From Sphingobacteriales bacterium (lineage in GTDB: Bacteria > Bacteroidota > Bacteroidia > Chitinophagales > CAIOSU01), in NCBI GenBank assembly GCA_027486795.1, contig JAIXOI010000037.1:1-64000 (forward strand): a stretch of 64,000 nucleotides of DNA. The letters run 5' to 3'. Numbering within the stretch: position 1 is the first letter of the stretch; each line of letters opens with the position of its first letter. The notes below the pieces were generated by a model. That model was not told the DNA's origin. It made no database searches and worked only from the letters and a program-made list of their open reading frames with translations. Position numbers and translations under genes: made by a program. Below are positions 9,787-18,668 of this stretch, piece by piece.

Positions 9787-12700
9787 TTAGAAATCAAACC
9801 TTAGACCCAAACGGATGGTCCTTGGCAAGCTATAGTTTTGAGGATTGTCAATCCAAGCATTGTACAAATCAGCGTAAGAATCAGGATTAAGCTGGTTGCC
9901 CAAATCTTGCTGACCGATTGCTGATGTTAAGTAGCCATCATCGTTTACGTTGCCAGTATATGAGTATACCTTAATAACGTTACGCGTATCCAATAGGTTT
10001 TGAACCCAAAGGTACACGTTCAAGCTCATTGGCCTTCCAGCTTTGCCAGTCTCTTTGTTCTTAGGAGTAATATTAAACCCTTTGTCGATACGCAAATCTA
10101 GGCGGAAGGTCCAAGGCAAACGAGCACCATTGATAGAACCTTTAGGGATTGGACGCTGCGGAACGCTTTCTTGGCCCTCTGCAGTTGGGTTTTGTTGTTG
10201 TGTGTAAGGGGTGCCTGAACGGGTACGAGCAATAAGGTTAATACCAAAGTTTGACAGTATCTGCTTTCCTTTTACCAATGGACCATTGTAGTTTGCACCT
10301 TCGCCATAACGGTAATCGGCAGTAAGGTTAATCATATGGCGGGCATCGTAGCTCAACGGAGCAATGGTACGCAAGTTTGGCTGGCCAGAGCCTACTAAGT
10401 TCAATTGGGTTACGTCATTTGAACCAGTACCATCGGCAAACTGCAAGGTATAGTTCAAGCGCAAGCTAAGATTGCTGGTGCGTGTTTTGCGCATATCGTA
10501 ATCCAAAGAGAAACCTTTAACGGTACCAAAATCGACGTTACCGAATGTGGTATAGTCACGTGGGAAAGCGTAACGAACCTGAACAATTTGCACCATATCG
10601 CGCATTTCGCGATAGAAAGCCGAGAAGGTGATAGCACTATTTTGTGTAACCAACTGACGGAAACCAATTTGATAATCAATGGTTTTCTCAGGTTTCAAGT
10701 TAGGGTTGTTAAACACCCCAGTGATACGCTCATTAAAGAAATAGTAATCAGATGGCGTAGCAACTACACGACCTTGTGGACGTTGAGCCAAAATATCGTA
10801 GTGGGCAAAGAATGATGCCTCATCGGTTAGGTTGAATGAGAACGCCAAACGCGGCATTACGGTAATCTGCGGCTTATAGTCAGTAAACGAATTGTTCGGA
10901 TCAAAGTTTTCACTCTTAATGTTGTTCACCACCGTGTTGTCCAACAAAGGTGTTGGGCGCGATGTTGCCGAGCTAGCACCAATAATCCTAGGGTCAGCTA
11001 CTTCTACCCCATCGGCAGTATACCAAGTGTTGCCATTACGGAAACCAGTAAGCACCGGGTTGTTTTTGTCAGGATTGTCAACATACACTTTATAGTCGCC
11101 ACCAACGCTGTTTGGCACCGCAAATCCGTAGCGCTCTACCGCTTCATCAACAGTCAGGATTTTGTACAACGAAAATTCATCGGCCAATACTTTTTGGTTG
11201 GCATCGTAACGGTCGATACGAAGACCTATGTTGAACAACAAATCCTTAAACTGGAATTTATCTTGAATAAAGAACGCGGTGTAAATAGGGCGGAAAGCAC
11301 CTACTTCGCGAGTATAGTTGCCATCTTTATCCTTCTTGGTAAAGAAATCGTTGAAGGCTGGCTGGCTGGTTGATTTGTTTCCTTTGTAATCATAGCCATT
11401 GTATGATACGTAGCCGTTACCTTGGTTCAACAACTCATCGGCACTGAACATATCCAAAGAGAAAAAGTCAGGCGAAAGGGTATCAATGTTTATGAAATCG
11501 GTGTTATCGGCAGATAGGCCAAGCTTTGCACGCAAATTACGGTCGAAAAACGATTGGCTACCGTTGTTTACTTGGTTGGTAAGAATGGTATCGTAAACGC
11601 TAAATGCAGGTGCATTTGGGAAACAACGGCAAGTTTGGTCAAACGCATATTCAACACCATCAATCAACAAACTAAAGTCGTTTAGGTTATTCAAATCCGG
11701 GTCAACAATATGCTGGTTTGCTTGCAAGCGAGCAAGCTCCCACAAACCAATTGGATTTACTTGATAATTGCGGTCAACACGCTGCTCAAATTCGAAACCG
11801 AACTCTAAAGCATGTTTGTTGCGACTAGAAGATCCTGGGCGCAAAATATCAACAGAGCCAATAAAGGTTAAACGGAACTGGTCGTTATCAGCTTCGATGC
11901 CATAACCATTGAACTGGCGACCAACATTGTACCAAACACCATGTACTGTTTGGCTACGGTCGCCGTTTCGCAAACCGTTGTTTGCTTGTATAGTCGACAA
12001 GTTGTTGTAGTAGGTTTCTACATTGTCTCCGGCCAACTCATAATAACGAGTCATGAAGTTAGCTGTTGTTTGGTTTAGGTTCGATGGGGTAAAGGTTACC
12101 AAAGTATCGGTAAAACCTGTCTGAACGGTACCAGTTAGGGTCTTTGGATTACCATTTACATCGAAATAAGTAATCTGGCCTTCGGTGCCTCCATTGGGTG
12201 CAGAGTAGCTAGGAGCCCTTAAAATATCATACCTACCTAAATAGCCATAGTCAAATGCATTAAAGCCATGCGTTTCGTCTTCGAAAGTGTTGTAAACTTT
12301 TGAATAGTCAAACTGCAAGCTATAGAACGCATTCTGGAAAGGGCTCTTAGATGCTTCAGCGGCATCAGTATTTGCCTTGCCAAAGCGTTGTGTGTAACGG
12401 GCAAATACCCTCCATGACAAATCCTTGTTCAAAGGATTGTTTTCAGCATTGAAAAGAGTGTAACGGGCTATCCAATCGTTGTATCGACTGTAGTTGATGC
12501 TACCACCAACAGTGATGCCAATCTTTTCGGTTATTTTAAAATCTAATTTACTAGATAAGCTATAGGTAAGGTTAGAGGTATTGGGTTTTACCTTTGATTT
12601 TTCTAAATCATCGAAAGTTACGGTTTGAGTAGAAGAAATAAAGGCATCGCCTACTGAAGAACGCACCAATGGATTCTCTTCCAACTCCTTCAATTTATCC

Positions 12701-13599
12701 TCTTTAACCTGCCATACGCCTACTGCCGATGGGCGAGGATCTTTCTGATAGCCAAATTCGCCCGCTATGAAGAAACCAACTTTAGCTTGTGCCGAATCGG
12801 TACCCTTATCTTTGATGTAAATTGGACCTGTAAGATTAAAATTGGCAAGATTGTAGCCAAAACCATCAAGAAACTGAGAGGTAATTAACTCAACACCTCC
12901 ATTCAATTGGCGCGATGGACCTTTTGTTACGATGTTGATGATACCACCTGTTGCATCGCCATAACGGGCAGGCACGCCACCAGTGATAACGGTAAGCTGC
13001 TCAATAGCATTTGCTGGCAAGTTGGTGCTACCACGAACACGGATACCATCAATATAATACTCTGTTGAACTTTCTCTAGAACCTTTGATACTCAAAGCAG
13101 AACCTTCATCTTCTTGAAATACGCCAGCACTGGTAGAGGCTATAGATTGAATGTTACGAGTTGGTAGAGATTTAATCTCATCTGCCGAAATAGTTGTTTT
13201 GGTAGAGTTGCTCTCCTTATCGATTAGGGGTACTTTATAAGCCACAATCTCAACAGCATCAATTACTTTCGACTCAGGTTTTACCAACTGGTTGAGCGTA
13301 GTAATACGGTCGGAGTTGATTTTAACACCAGTGATTAGCACTGTGCCGTAGCCTAGGGCCGAAAACTCCACATCGTAAGTACCCGGCTCAAGCGGCTTGA
13401 TAGAGTAGAAACCATCAAAATCGGTTGCGTTACCAGTAACCAGCACGCCATTCTTTTTAATGGCGACGTTGGTAAACGGAACTCCCTCTTTGTTCTCATC
13501 AGTAACCTTACCGGAGAGCTCACCTGTTTGGGCAAACGCCAAATTCACGCCGAGGAACATAAGCACCACGGCTGAGAAAAGCCTTATCATAACCTGCAT
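9787..13599 (-). CDS. TonB-dependent receptor with carboxypeptidase-regulatory-like N-terminal domain
   Basis: About 1270 residues. The order is: signal peptide (MIRLFSAVVLMFLGVNLAFAQ); a carboxypeptidase-regulatory-like beta domain (GELSGKVTDENKEGVPFTNV to the GYGTVLITGV segment); a plug domain with YYIDGIRVRGSTNLP and the TonB-plug motif GGVPARYGDATGGIINIVTK; then a 22-strand-type barrel ending in the aromatic F (RTIRLGLRFDF). Receptors of this SusC-like class import large ligands or serve in surface-protein assembly. The longest frame opens with TTG at 13617; ATG at 13599 or 13590 fits the signal peptide better. It is the first gene of a three-gene operon with the large secreted protein and the PorV-like barrel, and no SusD partner is present, so glycan import of the usual kind is not indicated. 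Confidence 0.9.
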   Translation of the reverse strand: MQVMIRLFSAVVLMFLGVNLAFAQTGELSGKVTDENKEGVPFTNVAIKKNGVLVTGNATDFDGFYSIKPLEPGTYDVEFSALGYGTVLITGVKINSDRITTLNQLVKPESKVIDAVEIVAYKVPLIDKESNSTKTTISADEIKSLPTRNIQSIASTSAGVFQEDEGSALSIKGSRESSTEYYIDGIRVRGSTNLPANAIEQLTVITGGVPARYGDATGGIINIVTKGPSRQLNGGVELITSQFLDGFGYNLANFNLTGPIYIKDKGTDSAQAKVGFFIAGEFGYQKDPRPSAVGVWQVKEDKLKELEENPLVRSSVGDAFISSTQTVTFDDLEKSKVKPNTSNLTYSLSSKLDFKITEKIGITVGGSINYSRYNDWIARYTLFNAENNPLNKDLSWRVFARYTQRFGKANTDAAEASKSPFQNAFYSLQFDYSKVYNTFEDETHGFNAFDYGYLGRYDILRAPSYSAPNGGTEGQITYFDVNGNPKTLTGTVQTGFTDTLVTFTPSNLNQTTANFMTRYYELAGDNVETYYNNLSTIQANNGLRNGDRSQTVHGVWYNVGRQFNGYGIEADNDQFRLTFIGSVDILRPGSSSRNKHALEFGFEFEQRVDRNYQVNPIGLWELARLQANQHIVDPDLNNLNDFSLLIDGVEYAFDQTCRCFPNAPAFSVYDTILTNQVNNGSQSFFDRNLRAKLGLSADNTDFINIDTLSPDFFSLDMFSADELLNQGNGYVSYNGYDYKGNKSTSQPAFNDFFTKKDKDGNYTREVGAFRPIYTAFFIQDKFQFKDLLFNIGLRIDRYDANQKVLADEFSLYKILTVDEAVERYGFAVPNSVGGDYKVYVDNPDKNNPVLTGFRNGNTWYTADGVEVADPRIIGASSATSRPTPLLDNTVVNNIKSENFDPNNSFTDYKPQITVMPRLAFSFNLTDEASFFAHYDILAQRPQGRVVATPSDYYFFNERITGVFNNPNLKPEKTIDYQIGFRQLVTQNSAITFSAFYREMRDMVQIVQVRYAFPRDYTTFGNVDFGTVKGFSLDYDMRKTRTSNLSLRLNYTLQFADGTGSNDVTQLNLVGSGQPNLRTIAPLSYDARHMINLTADYRYGEGANYNGPLVKGKQILSNFGINLIARTRSGTPYTQQQNPTAEGQESVPQRPIPKGSINGARLPWTFRLDLRIDKGFNITPKNKETGKAGRPMSLNVYLWVQNLLDTRNVIKVYSYTGNVNDDGYLTSAIGQQDLGNQLNPDSYADLYNAWIDNPQNYSLPRTIRLGLRFDF

Positions 13600-13687
13600 T
13601 TTAAGTAACCTTAACAAACGATAGCCGTCAAAAATAGTAAAATTTGTAAAAAAGCGTTAAAAAATTTGCCCCGAAGGACTAATTTGC

Positions 13688-13711
13688 GCTGCCATATAGC
13701 CGTATGGCGGC
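13688..13711 (-). terminator. Stem-loop between dehydrogenase and TonB receptor genes
   Basis: GCTGCCATA and TATGGCGGC form a 9-bp stem with one G-U pair and a 6-base loop, placed directly after the stop codon of the dehydrogenase. No T run follows immediately; a T-rich stretch is about 25 bases on. It may be a terminator or an RNA 3' stabiliser. Confidence 0.4.
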
Positions 13712-13712
13712 A

Positions 13713-14648
13713 CTAAAGTATCTCTTTTATCTTGTAAGCCATTGCTTTAGCAATTTTTTCCTTCGATTCTTTTGTCCAACCTGCAATATGCGGTGTTAGC
13801 AAAACGTTATCTAGAGAGCATAATCGTTCAAACTGTATCAACTCTGTCTTACTAAAAGAATCTAACTTTTCATTTTCTAGCACATCTAGTGCCGCCCCTA
13901 ATATCAATCCCTGCTCAATACCCCACAACAAATCTTCGGTATTCACTACTTTACCTCTACTAGTATTTATTAGGTAGAAAGGCCTATTAAACTGCTTAAT
14001 GAACTTTTTGTTCACTAAATACTTAGTTTCATTGGTAAGCTGAACGTGCAGACTTACAATATCAGCGTACTCGTAAATAGTATCAAGGCGGGTTTCTTCA
14101 ATTGTTCCGGTTCCAAAACCAGATTTATATTTATCGTAAGCCAGTATTCGCACATCAAAACCAGCAAGTCTTTTGGCAAAAGCAGTGCCTGTGTTGCCAT
14201 ATCCAATTATGCCTATCGTTTTACCTCCCAGCTCCACTCCCCTGTTAGGTTCGCGATTCCATTGCCCTTTTCTCACTTGCGCATCGGCTCTGTTTATGTG
14301 GTTCATCAGCCCAAGTAGCATACCTATTGCATGTTCTGCTACAGCATCGCAATTGCCCTCAGGAGTATTAAAACATTTAATCCCTTTGACACTTGCATAA
14401 GCTTGGTCAATCACCTCTAATCCTGCTCCCAAACGACCTATAAATTTTAGACGCACCCCTAGGTCAATCAGTTGCACGTCAGCAGATATTTTGCTATTTA
14501 TTATTAACCCAGTGTATTCAGCAATAACTTTTAACACCCCTTCTTGATCAATAGCAGGCTGATAATCAACAACATAACCCATACCCTCCAATTCTTGCAA
14601 AAGTAAAGGGTGAACGGGGTCGGTAATTAAAACTTTTTGGTTACTCAC
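13713..14648 (-). CDS. D-isomer-specific 2-hydroxyacid dehydrogenase
   Basis: A NAD-dependent dehydrogenase of about 311 residues in the SerA/phosphoglycerate dehydrogenase superfamily. It has the Rossmann motif GKTIGIIGYGNTGTAFAKRL, the catalytic Arg region LINTSRGKVV, the catalytic Glu near DVLENEKL and the catalytic His in LTPHIAGWT. There is no C-terminal ACT domain. GTG at 14648 is the preferred start because the protein then begins VSNQKVLITD like its relatives; a longer frame begins ATG at 14678 inside rsmA. With the GTG start it overlaps the 3' end of rsmA by 8 bases, so the two are probably translationally coupled. The substrate (3-phosphoglycerate or another hydroxyacid) is not determinable here. 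Confidence 0.88.
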   Translation of the reverse strand: MSNQKVLITDPVHPLLLQELEGMGYVVDYQPAIDQEGVLKVIAEYTGLIINSKISADVQLIDLGVRLKFIGRLGAGLEVIDQAYASVKGIKCFNTPEGNCDAVAEHAIGMLLGLMNHINRADAQVRKGQWNREPNRGVELGGKTIGIIGYGNTGTAFAKRLAGFDVRILAYDKYKSGFGTGTIEETRLDTIYEYADIVSLHVQLTNETKYLVNKKFIKQFNRPFYLINTSRGKVVNTEDLLWGIEQGLILGAALDVLENEKLDSFSKTELIQFERLCSLDNVLLTPHIAGWTKESKEKIAKAMAYKIKEIL

Positions 14649-15417
14649 TTTTCTTCTCCAACATTTGGGTAACGGCAAAAAAATCCTCTAGACTCATCTG
14701 CTCAGGCCGACGCGTAAAAAAATCAGTAGTCAATGTTTCCTCGTTTGGCTGAAAAGATGATAAGCTATTGCGAAGCATCTTCCGTCGTTGGTTAAAGGCA
14801 GCTTTTACTACTTGCTTAAACACGCGCTGGTTACAAGGAAGTGTTTTACGGTCGTTTCGTTGCAAGTTGATTACCACTGAGTCAACTTTCGGTGGCGGGC
14901 TAAACGATTCGGGAGGTATGTGACAAATAAGGCTCATTTTGTACCAAGCGGCCAATAGTACGCTCAATATGCCATAATCTTTTTTGCCAGGGCCTGATAT
15001 TACGCGCACGCCCACTTCTTTCTGGAACATGCCAACAACTTGTATTACCCGGTCTTTTTCGTCCAAAACCGTGAATAGTATTTGGCTGGAGATATTGTAT
15101 GGGAAATTGCCAACCACTATAATATCGCCCTCAGGCAATACACGCCAATCAAATTTCAGGAAATCTTGGTGTATGAGGCGATTACCTAATGCGGGAAACT
15201 GCTTATGCAACACTGGAATTAAATCGTCATCTACTTCAACGGCATAAAACTTATCGGCATAGCGCTCTAATAAAGGTGCTGTGAGCACACCTCGGCCTGG
15301 GCCTATCTCTACCACCGTAAAGTTGCCAGGTTCGGGCAAGGCTTGCACGGTTTGGCGCACCACGTCCATGTCTTTTAAAAAATGTTGCCCGAAGGCCTTT
15401 TTGGCTTTGTGATCCAA
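14641..15417 (-). CDS. rsmA: 16S rRNA dimethyladenosine methyltransferase RsmA (KsgA)
   Basis: A 258-residue SAM-dependent enzyme that dimethylates two adjacent adenines in the 3' hairpin of 16S rRNA during small-subunit assembly. The N-terminal KKAFGQHFLKD, SAM motif VEIGPGRGVLT (residues about 36-46), acidic EVDDDL, and catalytic NFPYN (residues 104-108) are all present, followed by the C-terminal SPPPKVDSVV and FNQRRKMLRNSL segments. The start is TTG: no ATG occurs upstream in frame near the conserved FGQHFL motif. It is the first gene of a pair with the dehydrogenase. Confidence 0.95.
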   Translation of the reverse strand: MDHKAKKAFGQHFLKDMDVVRQTVQALPEPGNFTVVEIGPGRGVLTAPLLERYADKFYAVEVDDDLIPVLHKQFPALGNRLIHQDFLKFDWRVLPEGDIIVVGNFPYNISSQILFTVLDEKDRVIQVVGMFQKEVGVRVISGPGKKDYGILSVLLAAWYKMSLICHIPPESFSPPPKVDSVVINLQRNDRKTLPCNQRVFKQVVKAAFNQRRKMLRNSLSSFQPNEETLTTDFFTRRPEQMSLEDFFAVTQMLEKKSE

Positions 15418-15588
15418 GAGTAGATATAAAATATGAAATGAGAAACGGGTAAAACAGGGTGGTAAAAATACCCATTTTTTACGTGTAATTTTGTCATAAG
15501 GATTTGCAATACATCTTATCCTTTTACATTTCCTATTTCATTTTTGATATTTTTCAGCCTCTCTCATTTCATACTCCATATCTATCCT

Positions 15589-16266
15589 TTGACAACGTCT
15601 GACCAAATAATATACGAAGACAACCACCTAATGGTGGTGAACAAGCTAGCCGGCCAACTATCTCAAGGCGATGAAACAGGCGACACCTCACTTGCCGATG
15701 ACCTTAAGGCGTATATAAAAGAAAAGTACAACAAGCCCGGCGAGGTTTTCTTGGGCGTGGTGCATCGGTTGGATAGACCCACAAGTGGGTTGATATTATA
15801 TGCCCGCACCAGCAAGGCCCTTACTCGACTTAATGAAATGCTGCGCGACCGAACCGTAAAAAAAACTTACTGGGCATTAGTAGCAAACCGTCCGCAAGAG
15901 GAGGAGGCCAACCTTACCCACTACTTAGTAAAGCATAGCGCCAACAATACGAGTGTGGTAGTATCGCCAAAACACAAGCAAGGCAAAGAGGCCAAACTGC
16001 ACTACCTATTACTAAAAAGCTTGAAAGACCGCCACCTGCTGGAGGTAAACTTAGAAACGGGCCGCCACCATCAAATACGCGTGCAGCTTAACAGCTTGGG
16101 TTGCCCGATTATTGGCGATTTGAAATACGGTTTTAAAACCCCGAACCCGGATAAAAGTATTTGCTTACACGCCCGACATATTGAGTTTGTGCATCCCGTG
16201 CAAAAAACCAAAATGGCTTTTGATGCCCCACTGCCAAAGTTGGATGTTTGGAAAGGGTTTGATTGA
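15589..16266 (+). CDS. RluA-family RNA pseudouridine synthase
   Basis: About 225 residues. The conserved block VVHRLDRPTSGLILYART contains the catalytic Asp of the RluA/RluC/RluD class, and ETGRHHQIRVQLNSLGCPIIGD is the second family motif. There is no S4 domain. The likely start is TTG at 15589; the frame is open back to TTG at 15544, and the first ATG (15631) lies inside the first conserved strand (IYEDNHLMVVNK) and is too late. The target base is not predictable. It stands alone, divergent from rsmA. Confidence 0.87.
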   Translation: MTTSDQIIYEDNHLMVVNKLAGQLSQGDETGDTSLADDLKAYIKEKYNKPGEVFLGVVHRLDRPTSGLILYARTSKALTRLNEMLRDRTVKKTYWALVANRPQEEEANLTHYLVKHSANNTSVVVSPKHKQGKEAKLHYLLLKSLKDRHLLEVNLETGRHHQIRVQLNSLGCPIIGDLKYGFKTPNPDKSICLHARHIEFVHPVQKTKMAFDAPLPKLDVWKGFD

Positions 16267-16290
16267 GGTATCGTACTTCACGCTGCACCC

Positions 16291-16306
16291 CGTCATTGCA
16301 ATGACG
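16291..16306. repeat. 16-bp perfect palindrome CGTCATTGCAATGACG
   Basis: An exact palindrome in the gap after the pseudouridine synthase gene. A related word, CCGTCACTGCGAGGG, occurs at about 18454-18468 in another intergenic gap, so it appears to belong to a dispersed intergenic repeat. Confidence 0.5.
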
Positions 16307-16324
16307 ACCACCCAACAACAACCT

Positions 16325-16372
16325 TAAACAAAAAAGAGAAAACGATAACGCGATCGGTTACCGTTTTCTCTT
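16325..16372 (-). terminator. Intrinsic terminator after rpmF
   Basis: AAGAGAAAACG (16334-16344) pairs with CGTTTTCTCTT (16362-16372), and an inner TAAC/GTTA extends the stem. On the minus strand the hairpin is followed by TTTTTTTG, so it terminates the DUF177-rpmF transcript. Confidence 0.8.
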
Positions 16373-16435
16373 ATAAAATGGAACACAGCACACGCAACAC
16401 GTGCTGTGGTATGCTAATAAAATCAGTAGGAATGA

Positions 16436-16621
16436 TTAGGCCCTAGCGGCTACAACCACTTTACCCTTATAGTAAAGGTCGCCGTTGATTTCATATGCAC
16501 GGTGGAACAAGTGCGGAGCACCAGTTTCTTTGCAAATGCTCACATTAGGAGCTTCAGCTTTGTAGTGAGTGCGGCGTTTGTCGCGACGGGTTTTCGATAT
16601 TTTTCGCTTAGGATGTGCCAT
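16436..16621 (-). CDS. rpmF: 50S ribosomal protein L32
   Basis: A 61-residue basic protein. [19 protein letters not shown] is the standard L32 N-terminus and [10 protein letters not shown] plus a short tail completes it. It is part of the large ribosomal subunit. It follows the DUF177 gene by 14 bases, the order seen in very many bacteria, and the pair ends at the terminator at about 16325-16372. Only one cysteine (SICKETG) remains where zinc-binding L32 forms carry four, so this is a zinc-independent type. Confidence 0.96.
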   Translation of the reverse strand: MAHPKRKISKTRRDKRRTHYKAEAPNVSICKETGAPHLFHRAYEINGDLYYKGKVVVAARA

Positions 16622-16635
16622 GGCTTAATTAATAT

Positions 16636-17199
16636 TTATTTCAGTTTCTTTAATGCTGACCATCGCTGGTCTATGTCTTCATCGTTATTATCGTCACTTT
16701 TGTCATCGGCCTTTCCATCGTTAAAAGAACCCAGCTTAGCTAGTATCTCTTTATTGCATTTTGGGCCTCCTACTTCTTCGGCTCGACAACCCTTTTGAAA
16801 GGGTATGCTCAGCGTTACAAACTCATATACCAGCTGCGAAACATCCAAATGGGTTTCGTTGGCAGGTATAAACACCACGTCGTCCTCATCTTCCATTTCG
16901 CCAGTTTCGTGACTGAACTTTACGTACACCGTAAATTCATCTAACAGCTCTTGGTCGATGTCGTTCAAGCAACGATCGCAAGTGGCTTTAATGGTACCCT
17001 CAACATAAAAGTCGAGCACCATCATATTGGGGCGCTTATCGAGCACCATTTCCACTTGAATATTGCTGCCCTCAGTGGGTTCGCTACCTTCAAAGTAAGT
17101 AAAGAACTTATCCCCTATCTCGAAATCGAAACTCGTTTCGCCCAACTTCAACCCTATAAAAGGGATGCTAAATTCACGAAGGGCAACATCACGAGACAC
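16636..17199 (-). CDS. DUF177 (YceD) family protein
   Basis: A 187-residue protein of the DUF177/YceD family, whose members are implicated in 23S rRNA or large-subunit accumulation and sit next to rpmF. The family CDRCL motif is present near residue 75, and the C-terminal CRAEEVGGPKCNKE segment supplies two further cysteines, followed by a very acidic tail (DDKSDDNNDEDID). The start is GTG at 17199. It is the first gene of a two-gene unit with rpmF. Confidence 0.85.
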   Translation of the reverse strand: MSRDVALREFSIPFIGLKLGETSFDFEIGDKFFTYFEGSEPTEGSNIQVEMVLDKRPNMMVLDFYVEGTIKATCDRCLNDIDQELLDEFTVYVKFSHETGEMEDEDDVVFIPANETHLDVSQLVYEFVTLSIPFQKGCRAEEVGGPKCNKEILAKLGSFNDGKADDKSDDNNDEDIDQRWSALKKLK

Positions 17200-17366
17200 G
17201 GCAACAAGATTTTAAAGGACTGCAAAGATAAAGAAAGGATTGGAAATGTGGAAATCTTTTTTCGGTTTAGTAAGAAGTAGCCTAAGTTAAAACCAAATTT
17301 AGTGTCAAACCCATAGAACAATAGCACATTTCAACCCGAAACTCGCAACCCGAAACCAACAACTAT

Positions 17367-18434
17367 CTAATCCCTTTCGCTCCGTTTTTCTTTAGCTTCA
17401 AGTGGGTTGGCGTGGCTTTCATCAAATACCCGGCGGGCGCGCAGGGCATCAATGCCCGTAAATATGGCTTCGCGCAATGAGTTTTCGTCGGCAAGGCCTT
17501 TGCCTGCAATATCATAAGCGGTGCCATGGTCAGGCGAGGTACGGATAACGGGCAAGCCAGCAGTATAATTTACACCATTGCCAAAACCCATCGATTTGAA
17601 GGCTACCAAGCCTTGGTCGTGATACATGGCCAGCACGGCATCAAATTTCTTAAACGCACCCGAGCCAAAAAAGCCATCGGCCGGGTAGGGGCCGAAAGCC
17701 ATTATTTTGGCCTCTTGCGCCTTATTTATGGCCGGAATAATGATTTCCTTCTCTTCCTTGCCAATCAATCCATTGTCGCCGGCATGTGGGTTAAGACCCA
17801 ACACTGCAATTTTAGGCCTTTCGATGGCAAAATCCCGCTCTAGGCAATGGTGCATTATCTCCAGCTTTTGCAAAATAAGCTTGGCATTGAGCTTTTCTAC
17901 TACCTCTTTAATAGGTATGTGGTTGGTTACCAAACCCACTCGTAAGGTATCGGTTACCAAAAACATCATACTTTCTTTTACATCAAAGTAGCGGGTAATA
18001 TACTCAGTATGTCCCGTAAACGATATGCCTTCAACCTTAATATTGTGCTTGTTGAGGGGTGCGGTTACCAGAACATCAATATAGCCGCTCTTTAAATCGG
18101 CCATGGCCTCATCGAGCAGGGTGATGGCTGCCTTGCCAGCGGCTGGGGTATCTTCACCAGGTTGAATCTCAAACTCATCGTCTAAGCAATTAACAATATT
18201 AAGCCCTTTGTTGCTCAATAGTTTTGGGTCTTTGCTTTTCAGTACTTGGTGCTGCAGTTTATCTAGCTGCAGCAAGTGCTTGTAATGATGGATAATTTTG
18301 GGGGAGGCGTACACTACGGCTACACATTGGTCGAATAGGCGGTTGTCGCTAAACGCCTTCAACACCACCTCAGGGCCAATGCCATTATAATCTCCTATAC
18401 TGATGCCTACTACAGGCAATTCTTTTGTCTTCAT
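17367..18434 (-). CDS. pdxA: 4-hydroxythreonine-4-phosphate dehydrogenase
   Basis: A 355-residue enzyme of the DXP-dependent pyridoxal 5'-phosphate pathway. It oxidises 4-phosphohydroxy-L-threonine with NAD. Recognisable elements are GISIGDYNGIGPEVVLKA at the N-terminus, metal-binding His in FTGHTEYITR, GLNPHAGDNG, and MYHDQGLVAFKSMGF with the conserved His/Asp. RTSPDHGTAYDIAGKG closes the active site. It starts with ATG at 18434. It stands alone; about 170 bases separate it from the DUF177 gene downstream. Confidence 0.95.
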   Translation of the reverse strand: MKTKELPVVGISIGDYNGIGPEVVLKAFSDNRLFDQCVAVVYASPKIIHHYKHLLQLDKLQHQVLKSKDPKLLSNKGLNIVNCLDDEFEIQPGEDTPAAGKAAITLLDEAMADLKSGYIDVLVTAPLNKHNIKVEGISFTGHTEYITRYFDVKESMMFLVTDTLRVGLVTNHIPIKEVVEKLNAKLILQKLEIMHHCLERDFAIERPKIAVLGLNPHAGDNGLIGKEEKEIIIPAINKAQEAKIMAFGPYPADGFFGSGAFKKFDAVLAMYHDQGLVAFKSMGFGNGVNYTAGLPVIRTSPDHGTAYDIAGKGLADENSLREAIFTGIDALRARRVFDESHANPLEAKEKRSERD

Positions 18435-18435
18435 T

Positions 18436-18668
18436 TTTCTAGTTTTTATGCACCCGTCACTGCGAGGGTCAAAAGGCCCGTCTTTTCGGAGCGTGCATTA
18501 CTATGCTTTAATTTCTTTGGCACCTTTAGCCTTATCCCATAAACAAGCAGCCCACGCGCACACCCTTCGATCTCGTTTCAAACGAGGCTAAGGATGACAC
18601 GCGCTTTTTAACATTAAAGATTATACAGCCTGATTAACAAATAACCAATTAACCAATACACCAATTAA
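18436..18668. repeat. Intergenic gap with dispersed short repeats
   Basis: No gene seen. The gap holds a CCGTCACTGCGAGGG word (about 18454) and an AT-rich tract of AACCAATTAACCAATACACCAATT type (18641-18668) that recurs near 39600-39780 and 42111-42142. Confidence 0.5.

Noticed and set aside
13688-13711. Riboswitch in front of the TonB receptor gene
   Set aside because: Only a single 9-bp stem is visible at the end of the upstream gene; no known riboswitch core or multi-stem junction was seen.
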